Below are positions 44,087 through 53,386 of a stretch of DNA of 64,000 nt, one piece after another (position 1 is the first letter of the stretch; each line of letters begins with the position of its first letter). The stretch is taken from positions 1 through 64,000 of the forward strand of contig NZ_AJLS01000115.1 of the NCBI RefSeq assembly GCF_000307875.1, given 5' to 3'. Below the pieces are notes generated by a model that worked only from the letters and a program-made list of their open reading frames with translations, was not told the DNA's origin and searched no databases. A program made the position numbers and the translations under genes. The DNA comes from Neobacillus bataviensis LMG 21833. Its GTDB lineage: Bacteria; Bacillota; Bacilli; Bacillales; Cytobacillaceae.

Positions 44087-45091
44087 TTATTTGGATAATA
44101 ATTCTTCGATTAAATCTACCCATTCTTTGCCGATTTTTTCGATATCGAATCGCTGATTGACAAAGCTTTTTGCTTTTTGACGGACCTCTTCCTTTTGTTT
44201 AGCACCCATTTCATTGAATTCCAGAACACGATTGACAATGGCATTCGTATTTTCGAGTAGGATCTCTTGGTTATAGATCGTGTCGCTGCCATCCCATTTT
44301 AAAATTAATGGAATCGCACCGGACGCCATCCCTTCACTTGGTGCTAAATGAAAGCTTTCAAAATCACTTGTGGAAAGAACAAAACCGATCTTTTGCAGCC
44401 ACTCATCAACCTCGCCAAATCCATCAAAAGCAACAGCATTCTTCCAAGGAGCTTGTTCGATTCTGTGGAATTGCTCTTCATAATAGTCTCTTTCCTCATC
44501 TTTTTTCCAAAGCCAAGGATATTCCTGCGGCAGCTTTCCCTTCACAAACAGCTTATAACGCTTATCTTTAGCCCATAATGCTTCTAAAACATCCAAGGCC
44601 ACATCTAGCCGTTTCATCTTTGGAGCGATCCCAATGATTCCCAAGTGGAAATTTGATTCTGCTGTTTTGGGCTTGTCTAACTTTTTCGCATCCAACACGT
44701 TGTAAATCATGTGTGTCTTTTCACGAGGAAGTTTAAAGACACGATAAAATTCCTCATATACATATGGAGAGATGGCAATCAAGGCATCCATATTCTCCAT
44801 CGTAAATTGCTGCGGATACGCTGTATCTAATTCTTGCCTGTGCATCCGGACGATTAGTTTTTGATGCGGACGTTTGTGGGCGGAATACCAAACCGCATTC
44901 CCTAGCCCCCACTCACAAACAATGATATCTGCCCAATCGAGGTACTCTTTGCTGGACTTCTCATCATGAACATGATGACCCGCCCATTGATCCAAGCGAA
45001 TGTCGAAACGATTCGTTTTCTCTAAATAGTCAATAATCAATTGCGCAAATTTTAAATCGTGTCCTGCAAAAACCATTTTCACTTTACTCAT
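44087..45091 (-). CDS. Glycosyltransferase, GT4-like
   Basis: The 334-residue GT-B enzyme shows MVFAGHDLKFAQLIIDYLEK at the N-terminus, GIIGIAPKMKRLDVALDVLE at the second domain, and the donor region LSTSDFESFHLAPSEGMASGAIPLIL (about residues 243-268) with its conserved glutamates. A GAGG site lies before the ATG. It has 13 bases to the upstream giant GT, so it belongs to the same operon. Donor and acceptor are unknown. Confidence 0.85.
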   Translation of the reverse strand: MSKVKMVFAGHDLKFAQLIIDYLEKTNRFDIRLDQWAGHHVHDEKSSKEYLDWADIIVCEWGLGNAVWYSAHKRPHQKLIVRMHRQELDTAYPQQFTMENMDALIAISPYVYEEFYRVFKLPREKTHMIYNVLDAKKLDKPKTAESNFHLGIIGIAPKMKRLDVALDVLEALWAKDKRYKLFVKGKLPQEYPWLWKKDEERDYYEEQFHRIEQAPWKNAVAFDGFGEVDEWLQKIGFVLSTSDFESFHLAPSEGMASGAIPLILKWDGSDTIYNQEILLENTNAIVNRVLEFNEMGAKQKEEVRQKAKSFVNQRFDIEKIGKEWVDLIEELLSK

Positions 45092-45103
45092 TTATATCAA
45101 GCC

Positions 45104-48100
45104 TCATATTTGAATTTGTTTGATCATTTCCCTATCAATTTGCTGTTTGTCGTTGTTTTTAAACGCATTGGATACATAATTGTATTTGTCATTACTAAAC
45201 AGCTGCTTTCCATATTTTAAGTAGGAAGCAAAATCAGAACCGTTTTCTACTTTTTCCAGAACCGTTTCAAGGGATTCCTTCGAAAACACTTCTGTCTTCA
45301 CAATGGCTGCAGCAGGTCTTAACGACGTTACAAATTCATACTCATGATGATGATTTTGTTCACGTAAAGATTGGACTTTCGCATCGTATTCGTAATAGGT
45401 ACTTTTTCCGATAAAATCGCTATCTGTAAAGGTTGTTGCCAGCATCAAATCCGACAAATAATGTTCTCCGTAATAATCATGGATATCAAAATAAGTCATA
45501 TACGGTGTATCAATCCATTCCAACATATTTTGATATTTATGCATGTAGCTCCTAATGAAGGTTTTAACCGATTTCGTATTATATTTACGGAATAACTCAA
45601 GGTAACCATCAAATGTATCTACTAACATATAAAGCTCTTTAGACTCATACTGTTGGCTAGTAAACTGTTCCAGCACTCTAAAGAACTCCTGTTTAGAATG
45701 AATGAGTGCAATAACCGTTACTTTTGGAAGCTGATAGGTGACAGGCAGTCCGACCATCTCACAAATAAATTTCAATCTTTCTGTATACGTGTGTTTGCTA
45801 AGTACCTCACGAATTCCCAGCATCGATTTCTGTCTGTACTCTTTTTCATCGTTCAGCAAGACACGAAAGGCCTGGTCAATTTCCTGCTCGTTTTCCGAAA
45901 TATTGATCAAATCGCCAAATATCACTTCAACCCCCTTCGCATAGGTACTGATCGTCGGTGTCCCGCAAGCAAGACCCTCGAATACCCGGCGGGAGAACAT
46001 CGTTGGTGAGTCCTTTACGGTGTTGACATTGATCATCACTTTATAGCCTTTATAGGCTTTATCGATTTCATAATACTTTAGACTTCCCTTGATATTTTCA
46101 TTAAATCGCTCAGGGAACATATGATTTGGCATGAGGCCTTTTAAGTTTTTCTCATAATTCCGGTCATAAATATCTAAGCCATATTTCGCAGCACAATTTA
46201 ACACCCGATCCATATCTCTTGCACGATCCTCATGATGACGATAATAGGATCCAGCGAAGCATGCCTTGTTTTCCCGCTCATCTACAATTTTGATGGGGTT
46301 GTGAATGGCAGGCTGCGCAGCAAAAGGTAAGGCGTAAACTTGTTCATGCCCTGCAAGTTCTTTATAGTTTGGTATCATCCTTTCATCTGTCGTAAAGATA
46401 TAATCAAACTTGACGGCTGTTTTAATAAAACGATTAAAATGAACTGGGTCTTCCTTGTTCCAAAAAACAGTCGGAATATTGTTCTCATTACACCATTTGA
46501 TCAAGCTAAACAATGGCTTCATATTCTCTTCGCCATAATAGCCTACAAGTTTGTTCCAGCTGCCGCCATTCCCAACCCATGCAGATTCAACCATCAGTAA
46601 ATCTGGTTTATTACTCGTTAATGTTTCAAGCCAATTAGTAGGAGTAAAGGTGATTAACTCACATTCTTCTGCAAAAGAGGCAGTAGTGAACACATCAAAG
46701 ATCACAGCCATCTTTAACTTTTTAAGTGGCTTTGGCTTCACCAGCTGCAATTCATACGGTTCACGATTGCTTACAAATTTCCTGCGGTCTGTGTCTGGCT
46801 GTACCATCATTTCTTTGATTGTAAACTGTTCTAATTTTATTTTGCCTGTTCCGCCAATTCTTAAGGCAAGACGGATATCCGTTGTTTCAGGATGAAATCT
46901 GAACGTATTTTCCGTGTTTAACCGGAATTGGTAGACTTCCCCCTTCAATTCACCCATATACTCCACTACCATCGGTATGAACTGTACATCTTCTGGAACC
47001 GTTGCATTTAGGACCACTTCATATACTGCGTCCTTTTTTATCGACAACAGGTGTGAAATAGGCGGGATGCTATAACTATTGTTTTTCTCCTTATAAGAAG
47101 CATAGCCTCTTTTATCGCCAGCAGTTGAATCTATCAGTAATCCGTCTTCTTGATCTTGTAGAGTGAGCAATTTGTTTGAAGGAAACCAATTTTCCTTATT
47201 CAGCTCAACCGTTACTTCATTGGTGATTTCAATCTTTTTCTCATTCAAGTGAACACTTACCTCTTGAAATAACCCCGTTCCGTTTACCCTCAAAGCGAAT
47301 TTAACATCTGTCACATCTGCACTAAAGCTGATGATTGACAGCTGATGAAACGGAACTTGTTTCAGACTGATCCTTTTCCCGTTTTTATAGCAATGGATAA
47401 ATAGTTCAAGGTTCACATTCCCGTAAGTTTCTGCAGTCGGATGAATTTCATAATAATGCTTTACCTTAGGCACCAATAATGTTTCATTTGGCCTTTCATT
47501 TAATTCGCTGTCATCCAAATACGATAAATAACGATATTGTTTGGCCTCAAGCTTGGATTCAAAACAATTGGCTTCACTATGTACCAAGATTTTATTATCT
47601 TGAAATAAACCATAAAGATTGGATTTATCGATGTTAAAAACATAATCAAACTTAGGAAAGCTTGAAATAGCTGCTTTCAATTTATTTGGAAGCCAGTAGC
47701 CTACTCCAGAAATGGCAACAGTGGAAAGCGTCAATGTCCCAGTTCCCTGAACTCTAATAGCTAGCCTGATATTTTTCGCTTCTTGATCAGGCATAATCAA
47801 TCTTTTATGGTTCAGATCTACTTGATGTGTATCGATTTTTTCATTGTTTTCGTTATAAAAAACGACAAATAGCTTCACATCAAGCTGAGCATCTTTTTGC
47901 CCCTCAAATAGAATTCGGAATGTTCCGTCTTCTGTTATTGCAATAGGGTTTTGGGGAGTTCCGGAAAAAGCACTATTTGCTTCCTTATGTGGTAAGTAGA
48001 TATGTTTGCCCTTTTCTAAATCAATATAAAAGGAAGAATTGTCGCGATTAAAAGATACATTTTTTTCAACCGGCATATACCAATTCGTATGTTCAATACG

Positions 48101-48640
48101 TGAAAATGAAGCCTTTTCGACAGAGTCTTGTCCCCAAACAACGATATCTCCAATTTGAATCGCATCGATTTTAAATGTCCCACTTCCTGCTATTTTCACT
48201 GCCAGGCGGACTCCGTTGATTCCATTGGGTATGGTCATTTTCATTTCCTCATTAAAAGGAATGACTTGATCCACAACTCGATTACCATTTTGAAAAAAGA
48301 TCGCAAATAATGAAATCGAAACATCCTTGTCCTTTTGCCCTTTGATTGAAACACGGTAGGTTTCTCCTGTTTGTAGGTTTAAATCAGCATGTTCCGGGCT
48401 GATCGAAAACTTTGTATTCTGTTCTTTATACGATAAATAGATATGTTTGCCTTTTGGCAGTTCCGAATAAAAGGTGTTCGTTTCCTGATCGAATGTAATA
48501 GGAGCATTTGCTTGTTTATACCAGCCTGAGCTCCCAATTTCCTCCACTGTTTTTCTTTCAAATTGTGTCATCTGGGTTTGATTCAACCATGTTCTCGTTT
48601 TATTTATTTGTTCCACCTTTTTGCTAATACTACTAATCAT
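45104..48640 (-). CDS. Giant modular glycosyltransferase with four beta-sandwich repeats
   Basis: The 1178-residue cytosolic protein has four related N-terminal modules (about residues 35-165, 185-315, 340-475 and 480-620). Each ends in a VRLAVKIAGSGTFKI-like or IRLALRIGGTGKIKL-like strand and often opens with a W-Y/F-P motif plus Y-L-S/P-Y/H-K-E. They look like carbohydrate-binding jelly-rolls. Residues ~650-960 are a CgeB/DUF3880-type GT (ESAWVGNGGSW, NIPTVFWNKEDPVHF, RRVFEGLACGTPTIST). Residues ~970-1140 resemble a degenerate GT2 domain. Its stop and start are coupled to neighbours (ATGA overlap). The modules may hold the growing polymer. Confidence 0.8.
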   Translation of the reverse strand: MISSISKKVEQINKTRTWLNQTQMTQFERKTVEEIGSSGWYKQANAPITFDQETNTFYSELPKGKHIYLSYKEQNTKFSISPEHADLNLQTGETYRVSIKGQKDKDVSISLFAIFFQNGNRVVDQVIPFNEEMKMTIPNGINGVRLAVKIAGSGTFKIDAIQIGDIVVWGQDSVEKASFSRIEHTNWYMPVEKNVSFNRDNSSFYIDLEKGKHIYLPHKEANSAFSGTPQNPIAITEDGTFRILFEGQKDAQLDVKLFVVFYNENNEKIDTHQVDLNHKRLIMPDQEAKNIRLAIRVQGTGTLTLSTVAISGVGYWLPNKLKAAISSFPKFDYVFNIDKSNLYGLFQDNKILVHSEANCFESKLEAKQYRYLSYLDDSELNERPNETLLVPKVKHYYEIHPTAETYGNVNLELFIHCYKNGKRISLKQVPFHQLSIISFSADVTDVKFALRVNGTGLFQEVSVHLNEKKIEITNEVTVELNKENWFPSNKLLTLQDQEDGLLIDSTAGDKRGYASYKEKNNSYSIPPISHLLSIKKDAVYEVVLNATVPEDVQFIPMVVEYMGELKGEVYQFRLNTENTFRFHPETTDIRLALRIGGTGKIKLEQFTIKEMMVQPDTDRRKFVSNREPYELQLVKPKPLKKLKMAVIFDVFTTASFAEECELITFTPTNWLETLTSNKPDLLMVESAWVGNGGSWNKLVGYYGEENMKPLFSLIKWCNENNIPTVFWNKEDPVHFNRFIKTAVKFDYIFTTDERMIPNYKELAGHEQVYALPFAAQPAIHNPIKIVDERENKACFAGSYYRHHEDRARDMDRVLNCAAKYGLDIYDRNYEKNLKGLMPNHMFPERFNENIKGSLKYYEIDKAYKGYKVMINVNTVKDSPTMFSRRVFEGLACGTPTISTYAKGVEVIFGDLINISENEQEIDQAFRVLLNDEKEYRQKSMLGIREVLSKHTYTERLKFICEMVGLPVTYQLPKVTVIALIHSKQEFFRVLEQFTSQQYESKELYMLVDTFDGYLELFRKYNTKSVKTFIRSYMHKYQNMLEWIDTPYMTYFDIHDYYGEHYLSDLMLATTFTDSDFIGKSTYYEYDAKVQSLREQNHHHEYEFVTSLRPAAAIVKTEVFSKESLETVLEKVENGSDFASYLKYGKQLFSNDKYNYVSNAFKNNDKQQIDREMIKQIQI

Positions 48641-48921
48641 GTATTCTTTACTCCTTTTACATTCGCTTTATTACCTATGTTCTTTCGTATTTCCCAGTAT
48701 TTAACGGTCAATTTCCCCAGAACCGAATTTCTAATAGAGTTATATCGTTTTTCTAATGCCTGATATTTTCTTTGGAGTTTTTCATAATCGTGTAATTCTG
48801 CTTCACGCGTATCTAATTGTACTCGCAGCTCTTTTTTTAGCAGCTCAATCTCAGTTTGCAGCCTTTGATTTTCCTGCTCTAACATAAAGGTTTCTTGGGC
48901 TTTCCTTTTGCCATCAACCAC
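48637..48921 (-). CDS. 94-residue coiled-coil protein
   Basis: Residues ~8-70 are an uninterrupted charged coiled coil (EQENQRLQTEIELLKKEL...YEKLQRKYQALEKRYN), followed by a basic tail (VKYWEIRKNIGNKANVKGVKNT). The GTG start has AAAGGAGG eight bases upstream. The stop overlaps the giant GT start (ATGA). Coiled-coil partners in ABC-type polysaccharide loci can act as molecular rulers or scaffolds for the glycosyltransferases, and that role is inferred here only from context. Confidence 0.75.
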   Translation of the reverse strand: MVDGKRKAQETFMLEQENQRLQTEIELLKKELRVQLDTREAELHDYEKLQRKYQALEKRYNSIRNSVLGKLTVKYWEIRKNIGNKANVKGVKNT

Positions 48922-49030
48922 TGTATAGTCCTCCTTTTATTCTTCCGATCATTCATGATGTATGTTCAGGTTGAAGGCCATTACTGACCTTCATTTTTAT
49001 GAAGTTTGTTCATCATTGAACAAACCTTTA

Positions 49031-50362
49031 TCAAATTTTCTCAGAGACGTCCTTAACGGAAGAACTATACAATGTTTGATGTGTATGGTGATAAACGCTT
49101 AAGAAAATATCCTTTTCATTTTCCCAATTGTATTTTTTACTTGCGTTATAGGAGTTCGCTTGCAACTCTTGATGCTTATTCTGGTTTCGTAACAGCCCAT
49201 TTACTCCTTCTGCTATTGATGCTGGATCGTGAGAATCGACGCATACTCCTGTGCTGTCACCCTCTACTACTCTTTTAATTTCTGGAAAATCACAAGCCAC
49301 TACCGGAACTCCAGCCATCATATATTCAAACAATTTATTTGAAGAGGCTGAGTAATGATTGAAACACACATTGTTTAATACTTGAAAACCTATATACGCA
49401 TTTCTTGTATACTTTGGCAGCTCAGCAAGCGGTACTTTCGGCAGGAACTTCACTCGATCATCAAGCTTCATTTCTTTTACTGTCGCTTGCAGTTCCTTTT
49501 TTATTTTACCGTCGCCAATTAATACCAGGACTCCCTCATTAAAAAGCGGAGCAGCTTTCACTAACTTATCTAAACCGCGGCCAGTTTGAATTCCGCCTTG
49601 ATACAGCAGGATTTTTTCATCTCTTGGAATGTTTAAAATTTCATGCAAATCGACTTTTTCGCCGTTATTATTGATTTGTTTGAACGGATAGTTATGAACA
49701 ACACTTGGATAAAATCCGTACAATTCTTCGTTATAGGCTGCTCTCGTATGATTTTCAACCATCATATCATCAATTTTTTTAATTAAAAACCCTTCTAATT
49801 TCCCATAAGCCGAACTGTGATATCCTGTACGGCTCGTTTGTACTTCATGGGAATCATATATCAATTTTTTTCGTTTCAAGCGCCATTTGGAGGAAATATA
49901 CCCCTGTGTTAGTGTATTTAGATCATTCGAATGATAGATATCATAGTCTTTTCTATAGCCCATTAGAATCATACGGAGAATCAGACTTCCTCTCACCCAG
50001 ACAATGTTAAGTTTTGTTTTCAACATTATTACAGCCAATACAGTTAAAATAGAAAACAGCACCGGTACGGTATAAATCAAACATCCCCATACACATAATA
50101 AAAAGGCTCCAAACAATTTATGTTGTAAGGAGTACCTGTAACCTTTCTGGATTAATTCTAATAAAACTGGATATCTTCTAAGTCGATATACCCTAAAGTT
50201 TTCGTTTCTTTGTTCAAATCTTGGGAGTGAAGCATCCTTTGGATCATGGATACACACTAAATCGACTTCATACGCTGCTTCAGATAATGCGGTACATTCC
50301 CGCAATACCCTAGCATCGTTTGTGAAGTGATTCCATACGAACATGCACACTTTTTTCGCCAT
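49031..50362 (-). CDS. Glycosyltransferase, GT4 type
   Basis: The 443-residue GT-B enzyme has VCMFVWNHFTNDARVLRECTAL at the N-terminus and hydrophobic stretches near residues 85-130 that may bring it to the membrane. KILLYQGGIQTGRGLDKLV and FEYMMAGVPVVACDFPEIKR form the donor site. ATG 50362 follows AGGAAGG; the frame's upstream ATG at 50401 has no site. It overlaps the end of the upstream GT gene by 53 bases. Confidence 0.88.
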   Translation of the reverse strand: MAKKVCMFVWNHFTNDARVLRECTALSEAAYEVDLVCIHDPKDASLPRFEQRNENFRVYRLRRYPVLLELIQKGYRYSLQHKLFGAFLLCVWGCLIYTVPVLFSILTVLAVIMLKTKLNIVWVRGSLILRMILMGYRKDYDIYHSNDLNTLTQGYISSKWRLKRKKLIYDSHEVQTSRTGYHSSAYGKLEGFLIKKIDDMMVENHTRAAYNEELYGFYPSVVHNYPFKQINNNGEKVDLHEILNIPRDEKILLYQGGIQTGRGLDKLVKAAPLFNEGVLVLIGDGKIKKELQATVKEMKLDDRVKFLPKVPLAELPKYTRNAYIGFQVLNNVCFNHYSASSNKLFEYMMAGVPVVACDFPEIKRVVEGDSTGVCVDSHDPASIAEGVNGLLRNQNKHQELQANSYNASKKYNWENEKDIFLSVYHHTHQTLYSSSVKDVSEKI

Positions 50363-51581
50363 CTTCTGCATCCTTCCTTTGCTGAGGGTACTTGGTTCCA
50401 CTCATGTATTCTACTAAACTAGCAATATTAATCTCCCAATTAAATTCATTAAGAATAAGTTCCTGCGCTTTTCGGGACATTTGTGTTCTTACTTGATCGT
50501 TATCTAACAGCTTGACGAGTTGCGCCACTATTTGTTGTGGGTCGCTGTTATTTATGGCTATTCCAACCCCTTCATTATTGATTAAATCTTTAGAATATCC
50601 ATCCACCACCCCAAGGATTGGAACTCCGCATGTCATATAATCAATCATTTTTCCAGGCAGAACCGTTTTAAAGACTTCTTTATCTTTTAAGGTCACTAAT
50701 CCTACATCATGTTCGGCAATAATGGTAAAGCATTGCTTTTTCGTCATTGGTTTAATAAATTTTACATTCTTATAACTTTTAATTGAATCTACAAGCTGTT
50801 TCCTATGTACTCCATAACCAATAATCGTTAGCTGAATGTCCCGCTCAGCTAAAAGAGGGACGAGTTGATGAATGATTTCTGTATTTTGTGCAAGCCCAAG
50901 ATTACCGGCATAAATTAATTTTCTTGTCCCCTTTTTCCTTTTCATCGGAGCTAGTTCTTCTTTGACTACCCCATTAGGAATGAAGAGGAGTTTTGTGTCT
51001 TGAATTCCTGCTTTCCTTTGAATGTACTCTTTAAAACCCATACTATTGATGACGATTTTGTCGGATTTTTTATATAGAATTGTTTCTAAAGCACCAAAGA
51101 ATTTCAGAATGAGGTCATGATCAAATACTCCTACCCCTTTTAACGATTCAGGCCATAAATCCCGTATATCTAAAATAAGCTTTGTTTTGTATCGATATTT
51201 AGCAAAAAGACCTACTAATCCCGTGAAAATTGGGGGTGAGGTAACAAAAACATAATCATATTTCTGTTTATCCCGAAGAATCAGCCATATAAACTTGAAC
51301 GCAATTTCCAAATAATAAAATAAGCGATTCAATATCCGATTTGAATATTTTCTGCTGCTAATTTTAATTCTTTTAATGTGAGTAGGATCGTGATTCAATG
51401 ACTCCTCATCCCAAAATTCTTCATTTTGATAAATCTTCTTATTTGGATATGAAGGTTCAGTAGTGAGAACCGTTACATCAAAATCATGTTTCCCTAACTG
51501 TGTATATAGGTGTTTAATGCGGTTGGCATGACTCCCTATTTCCGGGTAAAACTGCTGCGAAATAATTAATACACGTTTCAC
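50310..51581 (-). CDS. Glycosyltransferase, WbuB-like GT4
   Basis: The 423-residue GT-B enzyme opens KRVLIISQQFYPEIGSHANRIKHL, which is typical of WbuB-type enzymes. DIRDLWPESLKGVGVF and LIYAGNLGLAQNTEII follow, with LPGKMIDYMTCGVPILGVV as donor site. GTG 51581, eight bases after AAAAGGGG, fits the family's M-K-x-L-I-I-S start better than the ATG or GTG closer to that site. It is the first gene of the second polymer operon, directly after a terminator-like hairpin leader. Confidence 0.87.
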   Translation of the reverse strand: MKRVLIISQQFYPEIGSHANRIKHLYTQLGKHDFDVTVLTTEPSYPNKKIYQNEEFWDEESLNHDPTHIKRIKISSRKYSNRILNRLFYYLEIAFKFIWLILRDKQKYDYVFVTSPPIFTGLVGLFAKYRYKTKLILDIRDLWPESLKGVGVFDHDLILKFFGALETILYKKSDKIVINSMGFKEYIQRKAGIQDTKLLFIPNGVVKEELAPMKRKKGTRKLIYAGNLGLAQNTEIIHQLVPLLAERDIQLTIIGYGVHRKQLVDSIKSYKNVKFIKPMTKKQCFTIIAEHDVGLVTLKDKEVFKTVLPGKMIDYMTCGVPILGVVDGYSKDLINNEGVGIAINNSDPQQIVAQLVKLLDNDQVRTQMSRKAQELILNEFNWEINIASLVEYMSGTKYPQQRKDAEDGEKSVHVRMESLHKRC

Positions 51582-51613
51582 TTCCATCACCCCTTTTGGT
51601 TCCTATTGTCCCT

Positions 51614-51674
51614 AAAAAAAAATACCTAATGAAAATATAAGGGCTTTTACACTTATCCTTTCATTAGATATCTG
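51614..51674 (-). promoter_or_regulatory. Terminator-like leader hairpin, homologue of 28552-28615
   Basis: On the minus strand ATATCTAATGAAA pairs with TTTCATTAGGTAT around an inner ATAAG/CTTAT hairpin and is followed by nine T. It lies about 35 bases before the first gene of the second polymer operon, so it would act as an attenuator rather than an end-of-operon terminator. Sequence and layout match the hairpin before galU. Confidence 0.6.
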
Positions 51675-51728
51675 AGTTACTAAAATGAGCGAGATAGGTG
51701 TTCCTGTGACATACTATTCCGGTAATAA

Positions 51729-51800
51729 CTAAATAAAGCATGCCAGTAGGTTTTTAGAACCTGGATCATTATCTGCAATGATCACTCTAAGGTCTTTCAT
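51729..51800 (-). pseudogene. Response-regulator N-terminal fragment
   Basis: A 23-codon frame from ATG 51800 reads MKDLRVIIADNDPGSKNLLACFI before a stop. That matches the first beta strand and acidic pocket of receiver domains (x-x-x-R-V-x-I-A-D-D/N-x). No continuation in other frames is evident over the next 100 bases. It is probably a truncated receiver gene. The AAAGGA upstream is somewhat far from the ATG. Confidence 0.4.
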
Positions 51801-52175
51801 TTAAACCAGTTTATCCTTTTTTCAACAGAGAATAAATGCGACGAATGGCGGGTTTTACGTGTTGAACATGGTATTACTTTAATCAAAGTGGGGCTTTGAA
51901 TAGACATGAAAACACTCCCTAAGCTGTTTGCTAAGGGAGTGTTTTATTGGGTTCACTCTCCAGTTTGATAGTCTACATTATCACCCAAATACACTACCAT
52001 AGTACCCATCCTTTTCTACCACAGCTTAAAGCTAATTCTTTTTGGGTTTCCAACAATTCCATATTCGCTACCATCAATTTGTCCACAACAAAGATCCCCA
52101 ATTGGTGAAAAATCCCCATCTGGCAACCTTAACACTACCATCCTTATTAATCAGGATTTTTTTATAAGAATTTCC
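51801..52175. other. Intergenic region with a bidirectional terminator and coding debris
   Basis: AAAACACTCCCTAAG and CTAAGGGAGTGTTTT (51908-51945) form a strong bidirectional terminator. On the minus strand, about 52025-52150, a 41-codon frame (MVVLRLPDGDFSPIGDLCCG...) has no ribosome binding site and looks like a gene remnant of unknown type. Nothing else is supported. Confidence 0.5.
51908..51945. terminator. Bidirectional terminator
   Basis: A near-perfect stem of AAAACACTCCCTAAG with CTAAGGGAGTGTTTT, with A- and T-tracts on either side. It isolates the second polymer operon from upstream minus-strand transcription. Confidence 0.8.
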
Positions 52176-52215
52176 CTTAAAAAAATGTCCTTCCCCTGGG
52201 GAAAGAACATTATAT
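52176..52215 (-). terminator. Terminator after the DUF3231 gene
   Basis: On the minus strand ATGTTCTTTCCCC and GGGGAAGGACAT pair, followed by seven T. It overlaps the stop codon of the DUF3231 gene (52210). Confidence 0.75.
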
Positions 52216-53214
52216 TTCTTTTGCAATTTCTTTTCTATTTGGAGCTAGAGGTGGTTGTTCTAACCATTTATTTTGTACCATCAAATCAAACCATTTTTTT
52301 GTAACCATAAGGTTTTTCAGAATAGTTCCTTCATAAGCGGCTACAAGGTCTGTCCGTATCGCTGAGGCTAAACCCGCCCCATGATAATTTTGTGCAGCTT
52401 GAAACAAAAATCCAATATGATAAAGCATGAGCTTATCGGAAAAAGGAGAATCCGCTGAAGTTGTTACTTCTGTTTCCCACGATTTCGGAACTGGTAAATT
52501 ATCAGACTGCATTATTTTGGTAAATGATTTTATTTGTCCATCTGATGTTTTCTCAGTGTCCATTAAAAACTTTCTTACTTCTTTTGTTTGAGCGACTTGG
52601 CTGAATGCGATAGAAAGGGTTTTAGCCATAATACTCTTTTTAAGGTTCAAAGAAATACTGATGATTTCTGTTGCAGCTAAACGCCGCCCTTTTCCAAAAA
52701 AACCATCGGTAAAATCTTGACTAGATACATATTCAGGGTTATTAGCAGGATAAAACAAAGGATCTCTTTGAAAACTTCCTTTTTCAAGTAATAACTCAAT
52801 GGTTTGATGATACATTTTTTTCGCATCATTATCGCATGAATCGTAAAAGTCCCTTAAGTCTTTTCTAACCGATACAGCTAATGAAGTGCTGTGTCCCAGC
52901 AAACCATGTAAGGTCATAATATGTAAATAATTCAAGCAAAATATATCTGTGAATAATCTCTGTTTCCCTTTATAGAGGTCGGATTCAGTAAATCCAATTG
53001 GAACTGGAAACCCCTCCTTCTCCATAAAAGTTACGATTTGCTGCTTTTGTTTTTCAAACATTTTAAGGGCATCCTCAAAAATGGCTTTAATTGCCTCGTC
53101 CTCAATAATAGAGACCATGTATCTATTAACCACATCTGTCATTGTACCGTTCACATACTCTCCCCATAGTGTTCCTATTTCAGAAGATGTGAGCTTTAAT
53201 TTATTCTCATCCAC
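52210..53214 (-). CDS. DUF3231 family protein
   Basis: The 334-residue protein consists of two related four-helix halves (about residues 8-165 and 175-325). Both halves carry LTSSEIGTLWGEYVNGTM / ISISLNLKKSIMAKTLSIAF-type helices and HGLLGHSTSLAVSVRKDL / NYHGAGLASAIRTDL repeats. That is the DUF3231 arrangement, common in Bacillus and related to ferritin-like or spore-associated proteins of unknown role. GTG 53214 is preceded by AGAGGTGAT at proper spacing; the TTG-initiated frame to 53244 is not supported. It stands alone. Confidence 0.85.
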   Translation of the reverse strand: MDENKLKLTSSEIGTLWGEYVNGTMTDVVNRYMVSIIEDEAIKAIFEDALKMFEKQKQQIVTFMEKEGFPVPIGFTESDLYKGKQRLFTDIFCLNYLHIMTLHGLLGHSTSLAVSVRKDLRDFYDSCDNDAKKMYHQTIELLLEKGSFQRDPLFYPANNPEYVSSQDFTDGFFGKGRRLAATEIISISLNLKKSIMAKTLSIAFSQVAQTKEVRKFLMDTEKTSDGQIKSFTKIMQSDNLPVPKSWETEVTTSADSPFSDKLMLYHIGFLFQAAQNYHGAGLASAIRTDLVAAYEGTILKNLMVTKKWFDLMVQNKWLEQPPLAPNRKEIAKEI

Positions 53215-53386
53215 ATTTATCACCTCTTGTATATTATTTACCAATCCAACAAAAGGTATGTGTTTGTTAAAAGATGAAGCAGGGGACGGTTCTTCTTCTG
53301 CTTCATTGATGTCAGTAATTATTTGATTTCCAACTAAGCATTACATACTATTTATACATACTAAACCAGGGTGAAAGGTTCATCTA
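53215..53386. other. Leader of the DUF3231 gene with a dispersed repeat
   Basis: It contains a GAAGCAGGGGACGGTTCTTC...CTGCTTC element (53274-53305), an imperfect palindrome of the dispersed class. No gene is seen. Confidence 0.6.

Noticed and set aside
52025-52150. 41-codon minus-strand gene
   Set aside because: The frame reads plausibly but has no ribosome binding site and no recognised relatives; treated as coding debris.
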